DNA of 30,676 nt from an uncultured Sphingomonas sp. (lineage in GTDB: Bacteria > Pseudomonadota > Alphaproteobacteria > Sphingomonadales > Sphingomonadaceae), in assembly GCF_934560975.1 (NCBI RefSeq), contig NZ_CAKTFO010000027.1, positions 1 through 30,676 of the forward strand, read 5' to 3'. Made by a program: the position numbers and the translations under genes. Each line of letters opens with the position of its first letter. Positions within the stretch are counted from its first letter, which is position 1. Below are positions 1 to 6,645 of the stretch, in pieces. The notes under the pieces are model-generated. The model saw nothing but the letters and a program-made list of their open reading frames with translations. It ran no database searches and had not been told where the DNA came from.

Positions 1-5
1 TCCAA

Positions 6-82
<77 letters not shown>

Positions 83-171
83 TCCCTTATCGGATGGCTG
101 TTACTTGGTTCCAGCTTGCCAATACTTTGAACACTTGGGCAGTTGCAAAGAGCATGCCTGCGTGAGACCTT

Positions 172-202
172 GCCTTGTCTCTGCTTCTACGCGGAGCAAG
201 GC
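172..202 (+). terminator. hairpin downstream of tRNA-Asp, possible terminator
   Basis: GCCTTG (172-177) and CTCTGC (179-184), separated by one bulged T, pair with GCGGAG (191-196) and CAAGGC (197-202) around a six-base loop. This gives 12 pairs with one G-U. There is no T-run after it. It lies about 90 bases past the tRNA, so it could end the tRNA transcript. That role is inferred from position and stem strength only. Confidence 0.4.
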
Positions 203-384
203 GGCAGCCCTTGCGCCGATCGATCCAGACGCGATGCGCATGACCGTGGCAAAGCCAGCCTGGTGTGCAGCCGATCACGATAGCACCCGCTTCGTTGAAG
301 CCGCCGCGTGGCCCGTTTGTCCCCTGGGAGCAGCGATCAGGCCGGGCGGACTTTCCCAGATCCATCTTCCGGGATTCAAGCCTT

Positions 385-412
385 CCCGTGCTTCCGCGAA
401 GGCCGGAGCCCA
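385..412. repeat. REP-like GAAG-loop repeat, degenerate copy
   Basis: CTTCCGC-GAAG-GCCGGAG (391-408) forms an imperfect stem around a GAAG loop and is flanked by CCCGTG on the left and CCCA on the right. The same layout with a perfect stem occurs at 5827-5853, and a third, inverted copy lies at 5882-5908. The shared flanks make common descent more likely than chance. Confidence 0.5.
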
Positions 413-472
413 CGCGGCCTCACTCCCGCTCCCGCATGTGCCTTCGCGGCGGCGCTACCTCACCCAGCCAAC

Positions 473-1483
473 CTAGCCGATGACGACCCGATTTCGGCCG
501 CCGCGCTTCGCCTGATACAGGGCCACGTCAGCCCGCTTCAGCATCGCGGACGATCCATCGTCCTCGCGCGCAAGCTCCGCAACGCCCGCCGAGAAGGTGA
601 GCTTGCCCAACGTCTGCCCGGTTGCGTTGACCTTCAGGTCGCGGGCGGCGATGGCGACGCGGATGCGGTCGATCTCCGCCTTTGCCATCGCCGCGCCTGC
701 ACCTTCAAACAGGATCACGAATTCCTCGCCGCCATAACGGGCGGCGAACAGCCGTTCGTTGCTGTCCCGCGCCAGGCTGGTGGCGACGAACTTGATGACC
801 TCGTCGCCAATCTGATGGCCGAAGCGGTCGTTGAACGCTTTGAAATGGTCGATGTCGCAGATGGCGATGCTGAACGGCTCGCCGGTCAGGCGCGCATTGT
901 CCATCGCGGCCGCCAGCCGCGCGTCCAGCGCGCGGCGGTTGGGCAGGCCGGTCAGGGCATCCTTGTTGGCCTGGTCCTGCGCTTCGGCCAGGCTATCGCG
1001 CAACTGCCGGATCTCGTCGCACGCCGCGCGCAGTTGATCGCCGACGCCGCGGGTGCGCTCGATCATCGAGCGGGTCAGGCCGACCAACGTGTTCACCACC
1101 GGCGCGACCGGCGCGCCCGCCTCCAGTTGGGCGGCGTTGCTTTCCAGCGCCTCGCCATAATCGTGCGCGGCGATGCGCGACTGGGTGACGATCTCGTCGA
1201 CCTCGGTCAGTCGCGCCTGCGCCTCCGCGATCATCACGGTCAGGTCGGCGGCGGACAGTTCCACCGACCGTTCGGCGATCATCGCGGCGGCGGAGGCGGC
1301 GGACAGCCCGCCGGACTTGATCGCCCGCTCGATCGAGCCATTGTAGGCGCGGTCGTGCGCCGTCAGGTAACGGTGCGCCATGGCGTAGTTGGTGGGCGTG
1401 GGCTCCAGCCGGTTGTCGAGCAGGACGCGCGCGATACCGTCATAGAGACGCCGCCACGGATCCTCGAAGGCCGGTTGGGTCAT
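473..1483 (-). CDS. GGDEF diguanylate cyclase
   Basis: A predicted cytosolic enzyme of 336 residues that makes c-di-GMP from two GTP. The C-terminal half is a GGDEF domain: DALTGLPNRRALD opens it, CDIDHFKAFND holds the metal-binding aspartate, and the active loop reads RYGGEEF. The N-terminal ~170 residues have no membrane segment. They look helical, with a stretch resembling a coiled coil (AQARLTEVDEIVTQSR onward), and probably act as a dimerisation or sensing part that I cannot name. The product-inhibition site RxxD, normally just ahead of the GGDEF loop, is missing (NERL at that place). I chose ATG at 1483 because AGGGAG lies about seven bases upstream. A GTG seven codons earlier also keeps the frame. 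It reads away from the neighbouring fau cluster and ends toward the tRNA. Confidence 0.93.
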   Translation of the reverse strand: MTQPAFEDPWRRLYDGIARVLLDNRLEPTPTNYAMAHRYLTAHDRAYNGSIERAIKSGGLSAASAAAMIAERSVELSAADLTVMIAEAQARLTEVDEIVTQSRIAAHDYGEALESNAAQLEAGAPVAPVVNTLVGLTRSMIERTRGVGDQLRAACDEIRQLRDSLAEAQDQANKDALTGLPNRRALDARLAAAMDNARLTGEPFSIAICDIDHFKAFNDRFGHQIGDEVIKFVATSLARDSNERLFAARYGGEEFVILFEGAGAAMAKAEIDRIRVAIAARDLKVNATGQTLGKLTFSAGVAELAREDDGSSAMLKRADVALYQAKRGGRNRVVIG

Positions 1484-1534
1484 GCCATGCTCCCTAGGGC
1501 GCACCGGTTAACAAACCTGCCACCATTGCGATGA

Positions 1535-1744
1535 TCAGGCGCGCCAGCGGCCGAGTTCCATCCATCGCAGCAATGGTTTCAAAGGTGCGATCCAGATCAG
1601 TCCGGCGCTTGCGTAGATCAGGGCCTGCAGCGGCCAGACGAGCGAAGAAATACGGTCGGCCTGGCTCGCCACCAGACCTGACCAGATCATAATATAAAAC
1701 AGGATCAGCAACATGCCGGCCGGTTTGCGCCAGCTTGGCGTCAC
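1535..1744 (-). CDS. DUF2842 family small membrane protein
   Basis: A 69-residue protein with two hydrophobic segments, roughly residues 10-30 (GMLLILFYIMIWSGLVAS) and 36-55 (LVWPLQALIYASAGLIWIAP), separated by a short polar turn and ending in LRWMELGRW. This matches the small DUF2842 family of Alphaproteobacteria, whose function is unknown. I chose the GTG at 1744 because it overlaps the TGA of the cyclo-ligase gene (GTGA), a typical coupling arrangement. A longer start at 1768 would add eight charged residues inside the upstream gene. It is probably the last gene of the zapA to fau transcript and acts in the inner membrane. Nothing in the sequence says what it does there. Confidence 0.8.
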   Translation of the reverse strand: MTPSWRKPAGMLLILFYIMIWSGLVASQADRISSLVWPLQALIYASAGLIWIAPLKPLLRWMELGRWRA

Positions 1745-2334
1745 GAGATCGCTTCCACGCCGATCCATTCCGCTTCGGTCGCCACGGCATGCAGCGGCAC
1801 GTCCCAGGGATCGTGCGGAACGGACGCCTGCTCCTGCACCGACCAGGCATAGCCTACGCGGATCGCGCCGGGCAGAGCGGCAAAGGCGCGGTCATAATGT
1901 CCGGCGCCCTGGCCGATTCGGCCGCCGGCGCGATCGAACCCCACCAGGGGCGTGACGATCACCGCCGGCGCGACGGCGTCCGTGCCGATCGGCTGGAGGA
2001 TGCCGAATCCACCCTTCGCCAGCGGGTCGCCGGGTTGCCAGGCAAGGAAGCGCATCGTGACCTTGTCGGCGGCGACATGCGGTAAGGCAAGGCGATGGCC
2101 CTCCGCCGCCAGCAGTCCGGCCAAAGGCGCGGGATCCGGCTCGTCCGGCAAGGCTTGATAAAGCGCCACGGTCGCGCCCGGCGGTATCCTCTCCAGCAGG
2201 CGCCCGGCAAGGGCCGCCTCTGCGGCAGGACGCGCATCGCCCAGCCCGGCGACGAATGCGGCACGCCCACGCCGCAACGTGGCACGCAGGGCCTGCTTGT
2301 CGGTCAGATCGGGGGAGGGTGGTGGAACCGCCAT
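1741..2334 (-). CDS. fau: 5-formyltetrahydrofolate cyclo-ligase
   Basis: A 197-residue cytosolic enzyme that converts 5-formyl-THF to 5,10-methenyl-THF using ATP, returning a storage folate to one-carbon metabolism. The family signature near the C-terminus is clear: VTPLVGFDRAGGRIGQGAGH followed by YDR, the phosphate-binding loop. The N-terminal helix KQALRATLRRGRAAF is typical, with basic residues that contact folate and ATP. Its length is normal for the family. The gene lies directly downstream of the 6S RNA on the same strand, as in E. coli where ssrS precedes ygfA/fau, so both may be made from one primary transcript. It is coupled to the DUF2842 gene through a GTGA overlap. Confidence 0.95.
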   Translation of the reverse strand: MAVPPPSPDLTDKQALRATLRRGRAAFVAGLGDARPAAEAALAGRLLERIPPGATVALYQALPDEPDPAPLAGLLAAEGHRLALPHVAADKVTMRFLAWQPGDPLAKGGFGILQPIGTDAVAPAVIVTPLVGFDRAGGRIGQGAGHYDRAFAALPGAIRVGYAWSVQEQASVPHDPWDVPLHAVATEAEWIGVEAIS

Positions 2335-2351
2335 GGCCGTTTCCTGGAATA

Positions 2352-2488
2352 TCCTCTGACGCCAAGAACGTCAGGTGGGGGCCATGTGGATCGGGCCAGA
2401 GCCCGGCCAGGGACAGCTCCCATGGATGAAGAATCGCCTCAGGGATAATCGCTGCAAGTCGTACCGGGCAGTCCCACCACCTTCCATT
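2352..2488 (-). ncRNA. ssrS: 6S RNA
   Basis: 6S RNA binds sigma-70 RNA polymerase by mimicking an open promoter and lowers transcription in stationary phase. Read on the minus strand, CCCTGAGGCGATTCTTCAT closely matches E. coli 6S RNA at CCCTGAGCCGATATTTCAT, a conserved part of the molecule. The ends can close: AGGTGG-T-GG near 2483-2475 pairs with CC-CCACCT near 2379-2373. A further hairpin, CTGACG/CGTCAG, follows on the 3' side. The place between zapA and the folate cyclo-ligase is the conserved ssrS locus of proteobacteria. The exact ends are uncertain by about 20 bases on each side. Confidence 0.78.
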
Positions 2489-2799
2489 TAGGAAGCAACG
2501 CCGCCATTCTCAAGCCGTTCCGCAAGCGCTTCGATCCGTTGGGCCAAAGTTTGCAGGGCGCGCGCGGTGGAATCGCGTTCCGGATCGGGTGCCCCGGCGC
2601 GCAGCTCGCTGAGCTCGTCGGCCAGCAGCAAGGCGGCGAGCAGCAGCTGGCGCGGCTCGTTGGCGTTGCCGAGCGCGCGCGCCGCCTGATGGGCCTTGGC
2701 GTCCACCATCGTGCCCAACAGCTCCAGATGCGGCTCCTCGCCGTCGCGACAGGCCAGCTCGTAGCGGCGGCCGCCGACCTTCAGGGTAACCTGTGCCAT
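2488..2799 (-). CDS. zapA: cell division protein ZapA
   Basis: A 103-residue cytosolic protein that binds FtsZ and bundles protofilaments in the division ring. The N-terminal globular head starts VTLKVGGRRYELAC and continues to the first helix, GTMVDAKAHQAARAL. The second half is a long helix (LLLAALLLADELSELRAG, then a heptad-like tail to residue 98) that would form the ZapA coiled-coil dimer. Its length is normal. The start codon overlaps the stop of the upstream coiled-coil gene (TGATG), so the two are probably translated together. Downstream on the same strand come the 6S RNA and fau. Confidence 0.93.
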   Translation of the reverse strand: MAQVTLKVGGRRYELACRDGEEPHLELLGTMVDAKAHQAARALGNANEPRQLLLAALLLADELSELRAGAPDPERDSTARALQTLAQRIEALAERLENGGVAS

Positions 2800-3008
2800 C
2801 AGCCGTCCCCATCGTCGCCGATCAGCGCGTCCAGACGCACGATCGTTTCATGGACCCGCCCGCGCAGGCTGCCGTGGCGCTCTTCCAGCGCGGCAAGGGA
2901 GGCGGCCATGCCGTTTCCGGCCGCGGCACGATCGTCCGCAGCCCGTTCGACCCGCTCGATGGCGCGCTCCAGGCGCATCATCGCGGTCGTCAGGATTTCA
3001 TCTGACAT
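2799..3008 (-). CDS. small coiled-coil protein upstream of zapA, ZauP-like candidate
   Basis: A 69-residue soluble protein, nearly all helix. MMRLERAIERVERAADDR and then LAALEERHGSLRGRVHETI show heptad spacing, broken by a Gly-Asn-Gly turn at 31-33, so it could form a helical hairpin or a coiled-coil dimer. It has no known catalytic motif. It overlaps zapA by one base. In Caulobacter a coiled-coil protein encoded just upstream of zapA (ZauP) works with ZapA to focus the Z-ring. Position, size class and coiled coil agree with that role, but I cannot show homology by eye. I chose ATG 3008 over an open extension to 3080, which would run into the divergent promoter region. Confidence 0.75.
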   Translation of the reverse strand: MSDEILTTAMMRLERAIERVERAADDRAAAGNGMAASLAALEERHGSLRGRVHETIVRLDALIGDDGDG

Positions 3009-3054
3009 AGTTAAGGCCTTAGCACCCTCGGCCACGCTCGCAACCCGCGTGCGG

Positions 3055-3083
3055 TTGACGCTATGCTCGGCACGCGACAAAGA
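3055..3083 (+). promoter_or_regulatory. candidate gap promoter
   Basis: TTGACG (3055-3060) fits a -35 box. Seventeen bases later CAAAGA (3078-3083) is a weak -10. It lies in the 116-base divergent region between the zauP-like gene and gap, about 40 bases before the gap start codon. The strong RBS AGGAG follows at 3113-3117. The -35 is good, the -10 is poor, and other placements are possible. Confidence 0.3.
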
Positions 3084-3124
3084 GCCCCCACGCCGAGACG
3101 GGCATTTGCGATAGGAGCTTACAG

Positions 3125-4135
3125 ATGGCGGTACGGGTTGCGATCAACGGCTTTGGACGGATCGGCCGGCTGGTCGCGCGTGCGATCCTCTCGCGTCCGG
3201 ATTGCGGGCTTGAGCTGGTGGCGATCAACGACCTTGGCGATGCGCAGGCGAACGCTTTGCTGTTCAAGCGCGACAGCGTTCACGGCAGCTGGAACGGCGA
3301 CGTCCATACCGAGGGCAACGAGCTGGTGGTCGACGGCAAGCGCATCAAGGTGACGGCGGAGCGTGATCCCGCCAACCTGCCCCATGCCGCCGATGCCATC
3401 GACATCGCGCTGGAATGCACCGGCTTCTTCACCGACCGCGAGAGCGCGGGCAAGCATCTGGAAGCCGGCGCCAAGAAGGTGATCGTCTCCGCGCCTGCCA
3501 AGGGCGTGGACCTGACGGTCGTCTATGGCGTGAACCACGACAAATTGACGGCCGATCACACCATCATCTCCAACGCATCCTGCACCACCAACTGCCTGGC
3601 GCCGGTCGCCAAGGTGCTGAACGACGCGATCGGGATCGAGCGTGGCCTGATGACCACGATCCACAGCTACACCAACGATCAGCGGATCCTGGATCAGATC
3701 CACAAGGACATGCGCCGGGCACGCGCCGCCGCCATGTCGATGATCCCCACCACCACGGGCGCCGCCCGCGCAGTGGGTGAGGTGCTGCCGGAGCTGAAGG
3801 GCAAGCTCGACGGGTCGTCGATCCGCGTGCCGACCCCCAACGTCTCGGTGGTCGACCTGACCTTCCAGCCGAAGCGCGACACGACGGTGGACGAAGTGAA
3901 TGCGGCGCTGAAGGCCGCGGCCGAGAGCGGCCCACTCAAGGGCGTGCTGCAATATGTGACGGAGCCACTGGTCTCGATCGACTTCAACGGGGACGCGCAT
4001 TCCTCCTCGGTCGACAGCCTCGAAACCACGGTGCTGGAAGGCAAGCTGGTGCGCGTGCTCAGCTGGTACGACAATGAATGGGGCTTCTCCAATCGCATGG
4101 TCGATACCGCCGGCGCGCTGGCGAAGTTCCTCTAA
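3125..4135 (+). CDS. gap: type I glyceraldehyde-3-phosphate dehydrogenase
   Basis: A 336-residue cytosolic enzyme that oxidises glyceraldehyde-3-phosphate to 1,3-bisphosphoglycerate with NAD(P) and phosphate. The Rossmann nucleotide loop is INGFGRIGRL (7-16). The catalytic cysteine lies in SNASCTTNC (Cys153) and its partner histidine is His180 in TTIHSYTNDQ. The substrate loop MIPTTTGAAR and the C-terminal WYDNEWGFSNRM are typical. AINDL at 34-38 has an aspartate in the region that usually favours NAD over NADP. The RBS AGGAG lies about seven bases before the ATG. It is first in a gap-MOSC-pgk cluster on the plus strand. In sphingomonads this step serves the lower glycolytic/Entner-Doudoroff route and gluconeogenesis. 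Confidence 0.97.
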   Translation: MAVRVAINGFGRIGRLVARAILSRPDCGLELVAINDLGDAQANALLFKRDSVHGSWNGDVHTEGNELVVDGKRIKVTAERDPANLPHAADAIDIALECTGFFTDRESAGKHLEAGAKKVIVSAPAKGVDLTVVYGVNHDKLTADHTIISNASCTTNCLAPVAKVLNDAIGIERGLMTTIHSYTNDQRILDQIHKDMRRARAAAMSMIPTTTGAARAVGEVLPELKGKLDGSSIRVPTPNVSVVDLTFQPKRDTTVDEVNAALKAAAESGPLKGVLQYVTEPLVSIDFNGDAHSSSVDSLETTVLEGKLVRVLSWYDNEWGFSNRMVDTAGALAKFL

Positions 4136-4144
4136 GCGACGCGG

Positions 4145-4597
4145 GTGGGGCGTCTCCTCGGCATCGCCCGGCACGCGCGTCCGCGCGGGCCGATGGAGAC
4201 GCTCGACCAGATCGAGGTCACGACCAACGAGGGCGTGCGCGGCGACTTTCGTGGCGCGCTGAAGCCCGGCCGCAACAAGCGCCAGGTGACGGTGATGGCC
4301 GTGGAGGCCTGGACCGACGCGCTGACCGAACTCGGCATTCCCGTCGATTGGGAACAAAGGCGCGTTAACCTGCTGGTCGAAGGGCTGGCGCTGGAACATA
4401 CCAAGGGTGCGCGGATCGTGTTCGCTTCCGGGCTGACGCTGGAAGTGACCGGTGAATGCGATCCGTGCAGCCGCATGGAAGACGTAGCGCCCGGCCTCAA
4501 GGCTGCGCTACTGCCCCACTGGCGCGGCGGCGTGACCACGCGCGTGATCGAAAGCGGCCCGCTGACGCTGGGCGATGACGTAAGGATCGAACGGTGA
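4145..4597 (+). CDS. MOSC domain protein
   Basis: A 150-residue protein made up almost wholly of one MOSC domain, the fold found at the C-terminus of molybdenum cofactor sulfurases and in stand-alone proteins such as YiiM. Seen here: GRLLGIARHARPRGPM as the first strands, the conserved cysteine region ECDPCSRMEDV (Cys105, Cys108), then HWRGGVTTRVIESG and GDDVRIE, the usual C-terminal strand order. MOSC domains are thought to carry sulfur on the conserved cysteine or to bind molybdopterin ligands. The substrate here is unknown. The GTG start lies nine bases after the gap stop codon, and its own stop overlaps the pgk GTG (GTGA). It is therefore probably co-translated with two glycolytic genes, which is an unexpected partner set. 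Confidence 0.85.
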   Translation: MGRLLGIARHARPRGPMETLDQIEVTTNEGVRGDFRGALKPGRNKRQVTVMAVEAWTDALTELGIPVDWEQRRVNLLVEGLALEHTKGARIVFASGLTLEVTGECDPCSRMEDVAPGLKAALLPHWRGGVTTRVIESGPLTLGDDVRIER

Positions 4598-5790
4598 CGA
4601 GCTTCAAGACTCTGGACGACATGGGTGACGTGCGCGGCCGCCGGGTGCTGGTGCGGGAGGATCTGAACGTGCCGATGGATGGCGCGCGCGTCACCGACGA
4701 CACCCGGTTGCGCGCCGCCGCGCCGACCATCTCCGAACTGGCGGACAAGGGCGCGATCGTGCTGGTGCTGGCCCATTTCGGCCGCCCCAAGGGGCAGCGC
4801 AATCCCGACATGAGCCTGGCGATGGTGACGGGCCCGCTCGGTGACGTGCTGGGGCGCGAGGTGCGCTTCATCGACGATTGCCAGGGTGATGCGGCGGAGC
4901 AGGCGATCGCCCTGTTAGAGCCGGGCGACATCGCAGTGCTGGAAAACACCCGCTTCCATGCGGGCGAGGAGAAGAACGACCCCGCACTGGTCGCGGCGAT
5001 GGCGAAGCTGGGCGACCTCTACGTCAACGATGCCTTCTCCGCCGCCCACCGCGCCCATGCCTCGACCGAGGGATTGGCGCACGCGCTGCCGGCCTTTGCC
5101 GGCCGTTCGATGCAGGCGGAGCTGGAGGCCTTGGAAAAGGCGCTCGGCAAACCCGAGCATCCGGTGGCGGCGGTGGTCGGCGGGGCCAAGGTTTCCACCA
5201 AGCTCGACGTGTTGAAGCAGATGGTTGCCAAGGTCGATCACCTCATCATCGGCGGCGGCATGGCCAACACCTTCCTCGCCGCGCGCGGGGTGAATGTGGG
5301 CAAGAGCTTGGCCGAGCATGATCTGACCGGCACCGCGTTGGAGATCCTGGACGCGGCCGAACGTGCGGACTGTACCGTCCACCTTCCCTACGACGTCGTC
5401 GTGGCGAAGGAGTTCAGGCCCAACCCGCCGACCCGCACCGTCAACGTGCATGAGGTGGAGGCGTACGAGATGATCCTGGACGTCGGCCCGGCCGCGGTAG
5501 AGGCGCTGGGCGACGCGCTGAAGACCTGCCGCACTTTGGTGTGGAACGGTCCGCTCGGCGCGTTCGAAACGCCGCCCTTCGACGCGGCGACGGTGGCGCT
5601 CGCCAAGACGGCGGCGGCCTTGACCCAGTCGGGCAGCCTCGTATCGGTGGCGGGTGGCGGCGATACCGTCGCGGCGCTCAACCAGGCGGGCGTGGCCGAC
5701 AAGTTCAGCTTCGTCTCCACCGCCGGCGGCGCTTTCCTGGAGTGGATGGAAGGCAAGGACCTGCCGGGCGTCGCCGCGCTGACGCGCTGA
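4594..5790 (+). CDS. pgk: phosphoglycerate kinase
   Basis: A 398-residue cytosolic enzyme that transfers phosphate from 1,3-bisphosphoglycerate to ADP. The N-terminal domain has VLVREDLNVPMDGARVTDDT (substrate Asp and Asn at 23 and 25) and LAHFGRPKG. The hinge and C-terminal nucleotide domain show VVGGAKVSTKLDVL, IIGGGMANTFL, WNGPLGAFE and SVAGGGDTVAAL, all intact. Its length is usual for bacteria. The start is GTG, overlapping the MOSC stop codon (GTGA), so translation is likely coupled. No aldolase or pyruvate kinase gene follows. Instead the stop codon lies inside an eight-base tandem repeat, and a REP pair follows. Confidence 0.97.
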   Translation: MTSFKTLDDMGDVRGRRVLVREDLNVPMDGARVTDDTRLRAAAPTISELADKGAIVLVLAHFGRPKGQRNPDMSLAMVTGPLGDVLGREVRFIDDCQGDAAEQAIALLEPGDIAVLENTRFHAGEEKNDPALVAAMAKLGDLYVNDAFSAAHRAHASTEGLAHALPAFAGRSMQAELEALEKALGKPEHPVAAVVGGAKVSTKLDVLKQMVAKVDHLIIGGGMANTFLAARGVNVGKSLAEHDLTGTALEILDAAERADCTVHLPYDVVVAKEFRPNPPTRTVNVHEVEAYEMILDVGPAAVEALGDALKTCRTLVWNGPLGAFETPPFDAATVALAKTAAALTQSGSLVSVAGGGDTVAALNQAGVADKFSFVSTAGGAFLEWMEGKDLPGVAALTR

Positions 5791-5798
5791 CGCGCTGA
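5775..5798 (+). repeat. three tandem copies of CGCGCTGA over the pgk stop
   Basis: CGCGCTGA occurs three times head to tail (5775-5782, 5783-5790, 5791-5798) and a partial CGC follows. The pgk TGA is the end of the second copy, so each copy supplies a stop in one frame. Loss or gain of one unit would leave the protein ending Ala-Leu-Thr-Arg unchanged. Confidence 0.9.
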
Positions 5799-5826
5799 CG
5801 CTTGGAGCGCTTCGATCGATCTTGAC

Positions 5827-5908
5827 CCGTGCTCCTGCGAAGGCAGGAGCCCAACGGGCAACGGATCTGCCTCAAGGTTCTGGGCTGCTGCGTCCGCAGG
5901 AGCACGGC
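5827..5908. repeat. inverted pair of REP-like GAAG-loop elements
   Basis: The left unit is CCGTGCTCCTGCGAAGGCAG plus GAGCCCA. Its perfect eight-base stem GCTCCTGC/GCAGGAGC (5831-5850) closes on a GAAG loop. The right unit, read on the other strand from about 5908 to 5882, again gives CCGTGCTCCTGCGGACGCAG plus CAGCCCA. The two units therefore face each other some 30 bases apart, as in bacterial interspersed REP pairs. The same unit, degenerate, occurs at 385-412. No RAYT-type transposase that might move it is in the window. The left stem could also end the pgk transcript. Confidence 0.75.
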
Positions 5909-5992
5909 GGATGTGCATCCTGATCGCAAACCGCTCTTGGCAAACGATGCTTCGGTCCTCCACGCGGCGCGGGGGACCGAAACCTCTAACGC

Positions 5993-6631
5993 TTATTTAG
6001 CCGGGGGAGCCTTCATCAGCGTAGCCCACAGGCCATCGATCCGCTTCTGGCCCGCCGCGATGCTGGAAGCCGCGCCGATCCGCGACAGGCCGCGCAACTC
6101 TATGCTGGTCCTGCCGAGCAGGCTGTGGCTGGTGGCATAGCCGACCTCGTAGACCGCACGGTCCACATGCGGATCGCCATCGGTCAGGTAGCGGGTCTCG
6201 ATCAGCACCGGCAGGCGCGAATCGCCGGGACGCTCGGCCACCTTCGCCGCCTCGCGCGCGTCGACCAGTGCGCTGTCGAACCAGTCGCGCTCGATCCGGG
6301 CATCGCCGCTGGTATCGGCGGGCGTGACCTTGAGGGGGGTCGGGAAGTAGACTGTCTGGCTCTGGACCGCCTGCGCTTCTCCGCGCGGCACCAGCGACAG
6401 GCGATGGCCGCCCTTGTCCGGCGTCGCTCCCAGCGTCAGCGTGCTCGCCCGGCGGGAGGACGAAGCAACCTCGGCAGCCTTCTCCGCCTCGTTGTTGGTC
6501 CGCTCGCGCCAGGTATTCCAGAAGGTGAGGGCGGAGATGACGACCGCCAGGATCGCCACGGTCTCGCCCAAACTGAGCCAGCGCCTGCGGACGCGTGCCG
6601 TTTCCGCGCGCTCCTGCGGTGTTTCAGCCAT
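5993..6631 (-). CDS. single-pass membrane protein of unknown function
   Basis: A 212-residue protein that I do not recognise. A basic N-terminus (residues 8-18, RAETARVRRRW) leads into one hydrophobic helix (about 22-41, GETVAILAVVISALTFWNTW), then a charged stretch and a ~160-residue domain outside the membrane, predicted periplasmic. The domain mixes strand-like parts (HRLSLVPRGEA, TVYFPTPLKV, LPVLIETRYLTDG, RAVYEVGYATSHSLLG) with helices. No catalytic motif is apparent. The RBS AGGAGGG lies six bases before the ATG. The gene starts 14 bases after purN on the same strand and is probably last in the purM-purN transcript, though nothing in it suggests a purine role. Confidence 0.8.
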   Translation of the reverse strand: MAETPQERAETARVRRRWLSLGETVAILAVVISALTFWNTWRERTNNEAEKAAEVASSSRRASTLTLGATPDKGGHRLSLVPRGEAQAVQSQTVYFPTPLKVTPADTSGDARIERDWFDSALVDAREAAKVAERPGDSRLPVLIETRYLTDGDPHVDRAVYEVGYATSHSLLGRTSIELRGLSRIGAASSIAAGQKRIDGLWATLMKAPPAK

Positions 6632-6645
6632 GGGCGACCCTCCTA

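Larger units (their letters stand above)
83..472. other. intergenic stretch after tRNA-Asp, no gene seen
   Basis: About 390 bases between the tRNA and the diguanylate cyclase stop codon. Open frames exist on both strands, but they overlap each other, have no convincing ribosome binding site and resemble no family I know. The supportable contents are a 12-bp hairpin (172-202) and a degenerate REP-like unit (385-412), listed separately. Confidence 0.6.

Noticed and set aside
308..1534. 408-residue plus-strand frame opposite the diguanylate cyclase
   Set aside because: It is a shadow of an intact GGDEF gene.
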